From NCBI RefSeq assembly GCF_900112815.1, contig NZ_FOND01000001.1, positions 30,806-94,805 of the forward strand: DNA of 64,000 nucleotides. Reading direction: 5' to 3'. Of this stretch, positions 58,271-64,000 are shown in pieces. The translations under genes and the position numbers were made by a program. Numbering within the stretch: the first letter of the stretch is position 1; the number at the start of each line of letters is the position of its first letter. Source of the stretch: Blastococcus tunisiensis (GTDB lineage Bacteria > Actinomycetota > Actinomycetes > Mycobacteriales > Geodermatophilaceae). Under the pieces are notes generated by a model. That model searched no databases and was not told where the DNA came from. It worked only from the letters and a program-made list of their open reading frames with translations.

Positions 58271-58681
58271 CTACTGGTCGTAGCGGCGGCGGAAGCGCTC
58301 CTCGAGGCGGCTCTTCAGCGGCTGGCGCCCGGGGCGGCTGCCGCGGCCGGCGCGGGCGGCCCCGGCCGGGCCGCGGTCGCCCGCCGGCGCACTGCCGGCC
58401 TCGACCACGCCGGTCGCGGCCTTGTAGTGCAGGACGGCGAGGGCGGCGCCGGCGAACATCACCAGCGACCCGACGGCGCCGATGGGGACGGACTGGGCGA
58501 CGGCGCCGCCGACCAGGCCGGCGAGGCCGACGATCACCAGGAGGGCGCCTATCTGCAGCCTCCGGCGCGCCTTCTGCCGGCGATCGCCGGTACGCACAGA
58601 CGAGGCGAACTTGGGATCGTCATCGACGAGGGCGCGCTCGATCTGCTCCAGCAGACGCTGCTCGTGTTCGGAGAGCGGCAC
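58271..58681 (-). CDS. DUF3040 membrane protein
   Basis: A 136-residue protein starting MPLSEHEQRLLEQIERALVDDDPKFASSV, the DUF3040 hallmark, then a basic segment, two helices (about residues 43-62 and 68-86) and a basic tail. Function unknown; in Actinobacteria it is often near the dcw cluster and dinB. GGAGG precedes GTG 58681. Confidence 0.9.
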   Translation of the reverse strand: MPLSEHEQRLLEQIERALVDDDPKFASSVRTGDRRQKARRRLQIGALLVIVGLAGLVGGAVAQSVPIGAVGSLVMFAGAALAVLHYKAATGVVEAGSAPAGDRGPAGAARAGRGSRPGRQPLKSRLEERFRRRYDQ

Positions 58682-58807
58682 GTCGACCTCCAGGTGGGCG
58701 GAGCCAAAGCCGTCGGTGGCTCCCGCCGACGGTGACTTCGAGGATACGAGGCCTTTGCAGGCTGCGAAAGGCGACCACGCGGCGACCCGTCCTCGATCGT
58801 CGCTCGA

Positions 58808-60142
58808 TCACTCCTCCGGGTAGGGAACGACCGGGGTGCCGTCCCGGTTCCTGGCTCGCTGACCAGCGGTTTCGTGCCGCCCGACCTCCCGCTGCCCACC
58901 CTGCCCCTGCCCACCCTGCCGCTGCGCACCCTGCCCCTGCCCACCCGGCCGCCCCGACCGGTGGAGGAGCGTCGCCGGCCGGACCGCGCCGGCACCGAAC
59001 CGGCGGGCCGCGCGGTCCGCGGCCAGCTCGGCCTCCCGGCGGCCGTGCTCCCGGGCGCCGAGCTCGAGCTGCTGCGGCGCGGAGCCGGCCTCGACCAGCC
59101 GCTCGGCGCGGACGCCGACCAGCCGGATGCGGGCCCGCTCCAGCCCGAGCGCGTCGTAGAGCGCGCGCGCGGTGTCGTAGAGCTCCTGCCCGACGTCGGT
59201 GGGGACGTCGAGGGTGCGGCTGCGGGTGATCGTGGCGAAGTCGGCGAACCGGACCTTGATGCTCACCGTGCGGGCCAGCCAGCCGCCGGCGCGCAACCGG
59301 CCCGCCGTCCGCTCGGCCAGCAGCAGCAGCTCGCGGTGGATCACCGCGGGGTCGTCGACGTCGGTGCCGAAGGTCTCCTCGTGCCCGGTGGACTTCTCGG
59401 GCTCGTTCGGGACCACCCGGCGCGGATCGCGCCCCCAGGCCAGTTCGTGCAGGTGCCCGCCCGCGGCCGCCCCCACCGCCCGCTGGAGGGTCCTCGCCGG
59501 CACGTGCGCGAGGTCGCCGACGGTGCGCAGCCCGAGCCGGAGCAGCTGCTCCTCGGTCTTCGGGCCCACCCCCCAGAGGGCGCCGACCGGCAGCGGGTGC
59601 AGGAAGTCCATGACCTCCGCCGGGCGGACGACCAGCAGCCCGTCGGGCTTGGACCGGGTGGAGGCGAGCTTGGCGACGAACTTGGTGCCGGCCACCCCCA
59701 CCGAGCAGGTGATCCCCTGCTCGTCGAAGACCCGGGCCCGGATGTACTCGCCGATCTCGGCGGCGTCCCCCAGCCGGCGTCCCGCGCCGGAGACGTCGAG
59801 GAACGCCTCGTCCAGCGAGAGCGGCTCGACCAGCGGGGTGATCGAGCGGAACAGCGCCATCACCGACCGCGAGACCTCGCCGTAGAGCGCCATGTCCCCC
59901 GGCAGCACCGTCGCCGTCGGGCACAGCCGCAGCGCCCGGGCGGTCGGCATGGCCGCGTGCACCCCGTACCGGCGGGCCTCGTAGGTCGCCGACGTGACCA
60001 CGCCCCGGTTGCCCGCCCCGCCCACGATCACCGGCGTCCCGGCCAGCTCCGGCCGCCGGCGCACCTCGACGCTGGCGAAGAACGCGTCCATGTCGACGTG
60101 CAGGACGGTGCACCCCTGCGCGCGACCGCCCCCTCCCCGCAC
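58808..60142 (-). CDS. dinB: DNA polymerase IV (Y-family)
   Basis: A 444-residue translesion polymerase. VLHVDMDAFFASVEVRR holds the first metal ligand and the steric gate region, EPLSLDEAFLDVS the catalytic Asp-Glu pair; the helix-hairpin-helix (LWGVGPKTEEQLLRLGL) and little-finger domains follow. The last 60 residues are low complexity with QGQGGQ-type repeats and no clear clamp-binding motif. A consensus LexA site 31 bases upstream indicates SOS control. Confidence 0.95.
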   Translation of the reverse strand: MRGGGGRAQGCTVLHVDMDAFFASVEVRRRPELAGTPVIVGGAGNRGVVTSATYEARRYGVHAAMPTARALRLCPTATVLPGDMALYGEVSRSVMALFRSITPLVEPLSLDEAFLDVSGAGRRLGDAAEIGEYIRARVFDEQGITCSVGVAGTKFVAKLASTRSKPDGLLVVRPAEVMDFLHPLPVGALWGVGPKTEEQLLRLGLRTVGDLAHVPARTLQRAVGAAAGGHLHELAWGRDPRRVVPNEPEKSTGHEETFGTDVDDPAVIHRELLLLAERTAGRLRAGGWLARTVSIKVRFADFATITRSRTLDVPTDVGQELYDTARALYDALGLERARIRLVGVRAERLVEAGSAPQQLELGAREHGRREAELAADRAARRFGAGAVRPATLLHRSGRPGGQGQGAQRQGGQGQGGQREVGRHETAGQRARNRDGTPVVPYPEE

Positions 60143-60159
60143 TCCGGCACCTCTCCATG

Positions 60160-60203
60160 CGTCGACCCCGTCGTCGAACAGGTGTTCGACGACGGGGTCG
60201 ACG
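60160..60203. promoter_or_regulatory. LexA (SOS) box at the centre of a 44-base palindrome
   Basis: The box TCGAACAGGTGTTCGA (60174-60189) matches the actinobacterial LexA consensus TCGAAC-N4-GTTCGA. Around it the arms continue as an exact inverted repeat of 21 bases each with a two-base centre. It lies between dinB and the stop of the membrane protein gene upstream, so it may also serve as that gene's terminator. Confidence 0.85.
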
Positions 60204-60222
60204 ATAGCGGATTCCGGTCAGG

Positions 60223-60873
60223 TCAGGCGGCGACCCGCTGGCGCTCGGCGTCCGTGCGGCTGGGCCACATCTTCGCCCCGAGGACGCCGCCGATCGAGGC
60301 CGCCACGATGCCCAGACCCAGGCCCAGGGCGGCCCAGCTGGCACTGGAGGTGGCCACGTCGGCCGCCTGGCCGGCCGCGACATCGGGCAGGTTCGCCTGC
60401 TGGATACTGGTCACGTCGGTCACGACGCCCGCCAGCGAACCGAGCAGGGCCCCGCCGCCGAACAGCGTCAGGAACACGATCGAGACCACCGACAGCGCCC
60501 ACACCAGGATGCCGTGCAGCAGTCCGTCGCTGAACCCGCGCCACACCGCGCTGGCCCCGGCGGTGAGGCCACCGAGGAACAGCGCGATCAGCCCGTTGAT
60601 CCCGCTGAACCAGTCCGCGTTGTTGCCCGTGTCCCCCGGGCCGACGTCCCACCAGCCCAGGGCCAGCGTGGCGACCTGGAGCAGGAGGAAGGTCGGGACG
60701 GCGACGATCAGCCCGGCCCACACCGGACCCCAGCGGACCCGGTCCCGCCGGGGTGGCACCTGGACCGCCGGTGCGACCGCGGTCGCCCCGTCGGCCGGCC
60801 GCTCGTGGACCACCTCCTCGTGGGCGACGTTGTCCTCGAGCGTGGTGTCGGTACGCGTACGGCTCTCGGTCAT
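60223..60873 (-). CDS. membrane protein of unknown function
   Basis: A 216-residue protein with a hydrophilic N-terminal part (MTESRTRTDTTLEDNVAHEE, about 45 residues) and four hydrophobic segments (about residues 49-72, 90-108, 118-145 and 175-198). VRWGPVWAGLIVAVPTFLLLQ resembles the conserved opening of YrzE-like/TIGR04086-like proteins, weak evidence only. GGGAGG lies nine bases before ATG 60873. Confidence 0.7.
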   Translation of the reverse strand: MTESRTRTDTTLEDNVAHEEVVHERPADGATAVAPAVQVPPRRDRVRWGPVWAGLIVAVPTFLLLQVATLALGWWDVGPGDTGNNADWFSGINGLIALFLGGLTAGASAVWRGFSDGLLHGILVWALSVVSIVFLTLFGGGALLGSLAGVVTDVTSIQQANLPDVAAGQAADVATSSASWAALGLGLGIVAASIGGVLGAKMWPSRTDAERQRVAA

Positions 60874-61037
60874 GAGATCGATTCCTCCCGTGCGTCGGGC
60901 GTTCTTCCGGCTGCGCAGGGACGTGGTCTCACCGCCTGCACGGGGAGGGATTCCCCTGTCGTCCGCGGGCACCCCCGATGCCGGTCGGCCGTGACCTGAT
61001 CGTCATGTGCGTCGACCTGCCGCGGGCACCGCCTGAC

Positions 61038-61078
61038 GGGAAACCCACTGGTGGGAGGGCGGGAAACCCTGGTGGGAG
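61038..61078. repeat. direct repeat upstream of the DGGA-peptide gene
   Basis: GGGAAACCC at 61038-61046 and 61061-61069, each followed by TGGTGGGAG after a short gap, with a 23-base period. It lies about 100 bases before the peptide start, a position suited to a regulator or promoter element. Confidence 0.5.
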
Positions 61079-61164
61079 CGGAGGTGTCAGACGAGGATGG
61101 GAGAGGTAAGCAGCGACGGGAGGCTGCCGACCGGCAGTCCCGCACCGACCTGGACGGAGACGCC

Positions 61165-61401
61165 ATGGCTCTCGACGACGACGACATGACCAGCACGGAG
61201 GGTCCGGCCGACGGCGGCGCCTCCGGAACGCCGGGCACGCACGACGGTGGCGCGGACGGTGGCGCCGACGGCGGCGCGCACGGCCCGGCCGACGGCGGTG
61301 CCGACGGCGGTGCCGACGGCGGTGCCGACGGCGGCGCGGACGGCGGTGCCGACGGTGGCGCGGACGGCGGTGCCGATGGCGGCGCGGACGGTTCGGCCTG
61401 A
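61165..61401 (+). CDS. short protein of DGGA tetrapeptide repeats
   Basis: A 78-residue protein not assigned to a known family. Residues 1-26 (MALDDDDMTSTEGPADGGAS and following) are acidic; residues 27-78 are thirteen four-residue units: DGGA three times, HGPA, DGGA eight times, and DGSA. It has no Cys, no aromatic residue, no signal peptide and a strong negative charge. ATG 61165 has GGAG five bases upstream; a GTG at 61084 is an alternative. It lies just before a JmjC-type dioxygenase gene. It could be a modification substrate or a calcium-binding or spacer-type protein; this is inference. The 12-bp DNA repeat could also be unstable. Confidence 0.55.
   Translation: MALDDDDMTSTEGPADGGASGTPGTHDGGADGGADGGAHGPADGGADGGADGGADGGADGGADGGADGGADGGADGSA
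61247..61396 (+). repeat. 12-bp tandem repeat coding for DGGA
   Basis: Units of the type GACGGCGGTGCC, with third-position variants, run in frame through the peptide gene. Variation is mostly synonymous, so the amino acid pattern seems to be kept rather than the DNA. Confidence 0.8.
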
Positions 61402-61419
61402 CCGAGATCCCGACCACCC

Positions 61420-61453
61420 AGGGCCGGGCGGAGCATGAGCTCCGCCCGGCCCT
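61420..61453 (+). terminator. 15-bp perfect hairpin between peptide and dioxygenase genes
   Basis: Arms 61420-61434 and 61439-61453 pair exactly around ATGA. It begins 19 bases after the peptide stop and ends 16 bases before the next start. It may act as partial terminator, keeping peptide expression above enzyme expression, or hide the ribosome site of the next gene. Confidence 0.7.
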
Positions 61454-61469
61454 GCGGCGGTGCACGAAC

Positions 61470-62675
61470 ATGGACCCCGAGGTCTTCGCGGACCGGTACT
61501 GGGCCCGCAGGCCGCTGCTGACCCGCGCTCAGGACACCGGCGGCTCCTTCGCCGACCTGCTCGACCTGTCCGCCGTCGACGAGCTGCTCTCCCGCCGCGG
61601 GCTGCGCACGCCCTTCCTGCGCATCGCCAAGGACGGCACCGTGGTGGACGCGAAGCGGTTCACCACGTCCGGCGGCGCCGGGGCCGAGATCGGCGATCAG
61701 GTGTCCTCCGACGCGGTGCTCCGGCTGTTCGCCGACGGCAGCACCGTCGTGCTGCAGGGTCTGCACCGGCTCTGGCCGCCGCTGATCGAGTTCGCCGACC
61801 AGCTGGCCGCCGACCTGGGGCATCCCACCCAGGTGAACGCCTACGTCACCCCGCCGTCCTCGCGCGGGTTCAGCCCGCACTACGACGTGCACGACGTCTT
61901 CGTCCTGCAGGTGGCCGGAGAGAAGCACTGGACGATCCACGAGCCGGTGCTGCGCGATCCGCTCCGGACGCAGCCCTGGAACGACCGGGCCGACGAGGTG
62001 GCCGCCGCCGCCGATCGGGAGCCGGTCGTCGACGCCGTGCTGCGGCCCGGCGACGCCCTCTACCTCCCGCGCGGCTACCTGCACTCGGCGACGGCGCTGG
62101 GCGAGATCAGCGCGCACCTGACCATCGGGGTCCACTCCGTGACCCGCTGGTCGGCGGCGGAGTCCGCCCTGGACCTGCTCCGAACCCTCGCCGCCGAGGA
62201 CGAGCGGCTGCGGACCTCCCTGCCCCTCGGTCTCGACCTGAGCCGCCCCGACTCCGTCCGGGACGAGGTCGCCACGGTGATCGCCGGCCTGCAGGACTGG
62301 CTGGGCCGGGTCGACCCCACCGACGTGGCCGACCGCCTGCGCGCCGGCACCTGGGCACAGGTGCGTCCCGAGCCGGTGGCGCCGCTGGCGCAGTCCGCGG
62401 CGGCCGCCGCACTCGGCCCCGGAACGGTGCTGCGGCTGCGCCGCCGACTGCGGTGCAGCCTGCGGGACGCCCCCGACGGCCGGCTGACCCTGCTGGCGGG
62501 ACGGCGCTCGCTGTCCTTCCCGGCCTCGGTGCGGGATGCACTGGCCGCGCTCCTGGACGCCGGCGAACTCAAGGTCGGGGACCTGCCCGGCCTCGAGCCC
62601 GGCGACCGGCTGACCCTCGCGCGACGGCTGGTGACCGAGGCGATCGCCACCGTCCCCGATCCCGGCCCGGCGTGA
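61470..62675 (+). CDS. JmjC/cupin-fold Fe(II)/2-oxoglutarate protein hydroxylase-like
   Basis: A 401-residue protein of the cupin-4/ROXA-like family, whose known members hydroxylate side chains in proteins. Iron ligands are visible as HYD (His137, Asp139) in FSPHYDVHDVFVLQV and His205 in LPRGYLHSA; GEKHWTIHEP supplies conserved lysine and histidine. The C-terminal 150 residues are helical and may include a winged-helix part. ATG 61470 has a weak ribosome site and the frame is open upstream to CTG 61398 over the peptide stop, so the start is uncertain. It overlaps the next gene by a GTGA junction. Confidence 0.85.
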   Translation: MDPEVFADRYWARRPLLTRAQDTGGSFADLLDLSAVDELLSRRGLRTPFLRIAKDGTVVDAKRFTTSGGAGAEIGDQVSSDAVLRLFADGSTVVLQGLHRLWPPLIEFADQLAADLGHPTQVNAYVTPPSSRGFSPHYDVHDVFVLQVAGEKHWTIHEPVLRDPLRTQPWNDRADEVAAAADREPVVDAVLRPGDALYLPRGYLHSATALGEISAHLTIGVHSVTRWSAAESALDLLRTLAAEDERLRTSLPLGLDLSRPDSVRDEVATVIAGLQDWLGRVDPTDVADRLRAGTWAQVRPEPVAPLAQSAAAAALGPGTVLRLRRRLRCSLRDAPDGRLTLLAGRRSLSFPASVRDALAALLDAGELKVGDLPGLEPGDRLTLARRLVTEAIATVPDPGPA

Positions 62676-63634
62676 CCGACGGCTCCCCCCGGGACCCCGA
62701 CGACTTCTGCCGCACGCAGGTGCCGGCCCGGCCCGCGGGGCGGCTGGACGACGCCCGCTGCTCGGTGCAGGCGCTGCTCCGCGGCGACTCCCCCATGGCC
62801 ACCGCCGCCCCCGCGCAGCGCTGGCTGCTCATCGAGCAGCCGGGCCCGTGGGGCCGCGACGCCCTGACCGAGTCGCGCTTCGACGCCGCGGTCGCCCCCG
62901 ACCTGGCCCGCCGTTCCCGCGCCGAAGGAGTGCGGCTGCTGCTCGTCCGGCGTCCCGGCGACCGGCTGGCCGACTCCGGGCACCGTTGGGCCTATGGCGA
63001 CAGCCGCCCGGGACGCGAGGGGCTGTGGTGGTCGGTGCGGTCGTCGGACGCCGACCTGCTCACCGCCCCCTGGGACGGATCGGTCGGCGAACCGGCGCCG
63101 GGCCCGACGTACCTGGTGTGCACGCACGGCGGGCACGACGCGTGCTGCGCCCTGCGCGGACGGCCGCTGGCCCGTGCCCTGCCGGCCCCGGCGGACGTCT
63201 GGGAGTGCAGCCACCTGGGCGGGGACCGGTTCGCGGCCAACGTGCTGGTGCTGCCGCACGGCTTCTACTACGGGCAGGTGCCCGGGGACGGGGCCGAGCT
63301 GGTCGCCGCCCACAGCCGCGGAAGGGTGGCGCTGCCCTGGCTGCGGGGGCGTGCCGGCGTCCCCATCCCGGGCCAGGCCGCCCAGCACTTCGCCCGCGGC
63401 GAGCTGGGGCTGCTCGACGTCGACGCGCTGCCGGTCGTGGCGGTCACGCAGCACACACCGGCCGGTGCGTCGGTCGAGCGGTGGACGGTGACCCTCGCGG
63501 GGCCGGACGGCGACGTGGTGACCAGCGTCGAGAGCCGGCCCTCCGCGGTGGCCGCCCCGCTGACCTGCCACGCCACGCACCCGGCGCACTCGCGGACCTG
63601 GCACGTGGCGTTCGCGGCCGCCGACGCCCCGTGA
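62672..63634 (+). CDS. sucrase/ferredoxin-like family protein
   Basis: A 320-residue protein of the sucraseferredoxin-like family (thioredoxin-like ferredoxin fold). The cluster motif is CTHGGHDACCALRGRPLARAL near residue 150, with ECSHLGGDRFAANVLVLPHG after it; Cys and His residues could bind a [2Fe-2S] cluster. An extra early Cys (DDARCSVQAL) is present. GTG 62672 overlaps the dioxygenase stop, so both are translationally coupled. It may supply electrons to the iron enzyme; that is inference. Confidence 0.83.
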   Translation: MTDGSPRDPDDFCRTQVPARPAGRLDDARCSVQALLRGDSPMATAAPAQRWLLIEQPGPWGRDALTESRFDAAVAPDLARRSRAEGVRLLLVRRPGDRLADSGHRWAYGDSRPGREGLWWSVRSSDADLLTAPWDGSVGEPAPGPTYLVCTHGGHDACCALRGRPLARALPAPADVWECSHLGGDRFAANVLVLPHGFYYGQVPGDGAELVAAHSRGRVALPWLRGRAGVPIPGQAAQHFARGELGLLDVDALPVVAVTQHTPAGASVERWTVTLAGPDGDVVTSVESRPSAVAAPLTCHATHPAHSRTWHVAFAAADAP

Positions 63635-63654
63635 CCGCCGGACGCCGGGTCAGA

Positions 63655-64000
63655 CGGTATGACCCGACCGATCCCGTGGGGAGCGGTTGCGGGTCGGGGC
63701 CTTCCACACCAGAAACGTGGGTTACCGGGGAGGAGCCCCTGCCCGGCCTATCCGACATGTGTGGGAGGCCCCGATGGGTGTGGAGCGTACGAGCGTCGGG
63801 CTGGACGTGCACGCACGATCGGTGTCCGCGGCGGCGATCGACGGCGTCACGGGCGAGTTGATCAAGAAGCGGCTGGTACCCACGACCGACACCGTGATCG
63901 AGTGGGTGCGTGGCCTGCCGGGTCCGGCGGCGGTCACCTACGAGGCCGGGCCGACCGGGTTCGGGCTGGCCCGGGCACTGGCCACCGCGGGGATCCGCTG
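63655..64000 (+). mobile_element. IS110-type insertion sequence, left part only
   Basis: The transposase N-terminus runs to the window edge and the element continues beyond. Its left boundary cannot be placed; it lies somewhere in the 139 bases after the ferredoxin-like gene. IS110-family elements carry a noncoding left end that, in the IS621 group, is transcribed as a bridge RNA; 63660-63773 is the place to look. Confidence 0.6.
63774..64000 (+). CDS. IS110 family transposase (3' end outside window)
   Basis: The first 75 codons of a DEDD-type transposase. The opening ERTSVGLDVHARSVSAAAID holds the first catalytic aspartate of the RuvC-like domain, and VTYEAGPTGFGLARAL is the family's Glu-containing second motif. 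GGGAGG lies five bases before ATG 63774. The rest, including the Tnp_20 domain with the catalytic serine, is outside the window. Confidence 0.85.
   Translation, partial: MGVERTSVGLDVHARSVSAAAIDGVTGELIKKRLVPTTDTVIEWVRGLPGPAAVTYEAGPTGFGLARALATAGIR

Noticed and set aside
61247..61396. CRISPR array
   Set aside because: Units of 12 bases are contiguous with no spacers and are in frame in a gene.
61247..61438. Alternative reading of the 12-bp repeat as a TAVPTAVP-type peptide
   Set aside because: The frame lacks a ribosome site, and the neighbouring frame with GGAG-ATG and a stop before the hairpin is better supported.

Overview
The window is one contiguous piece of a very GC-rich actinobacterial chromosome. 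Gene content, meso-DAP-type MurE, SepF/Wag31/DivIVA, an LpqY-SugABC importer, many GTG starts and an Actinobacteria-type LexA box all agree. The mix of families and a recurring intergenic palindrome suggest Geodermatophilaceae (Blastococcus, Geodermatophilus or Modestobacter); that family assignment is an inference.

Layout. 1-3.6 kb: 3' part of a nitroreductase, a short-chain dehydrogenase, and a convergent membrane M28 peptidase. 3.7-8.9 kb (minus): histidine operon hisD-hisC-hisB, a small membrane protein, an unusual membrane-anchored NUDIX-like gene, then hisH; hisA/priA and hisF are not here. 8.9-17 kb: a LON-substrate-binding protein, a DUF2567-like membrane protein, dnaE, a GNAT, a CPBP protease, an RluA-type pseudouridine synthase and lspA, which appears to start at CTG. 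17-33.4 kb: two complete sugar ABC importers (LpqY-SugABC type; AglEFG plus AglK type) flanking a DUF4032 kinase-like protein, a K+/H+ antiporter and ileS.

33.5-53.1 kb (minus): the division and cell wall (dcw) cluster, transcribed as mraZ-rsmH-ftsL-ftsI-murE-murF-mraY-ftsW-murG-murC-ftsQ-(AhpD-like)-ftsZ-pgeF-yggS-sepF-yggT-wag31. Most junctions overlap as ATGA or GTGA. murD is missing from its usual place between mraY and ftsW, where about 200 noncoding bases remain. Three 5-nt repeats matching the MraZ target lie upstream of mraZ. 53.4-58.1 kb: a MoxR ATPase, DUF58 protein and transglutaminase operon. 58.3-60.9 kb (minus): a DUF3040 protein, DNA polymerase IV under a LexA box inside a 44-base palindrome, and a membrane protein.

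61-63.6 kb (plus): a compact set made of a short protein that is mostly DGGA tetrapeptide repeats, a JmjC/cupin-type dioxygenase and a sucrase/ferredoxin-like protein. It is the best candidate here for an undescribed system, since a repetitive peptide beside a protein hydroxylase suggests an enzyme-substrate pair. The window ends inside an IS110-type transposase gene. No tRNA, rRNA or CRISPR array was seen.
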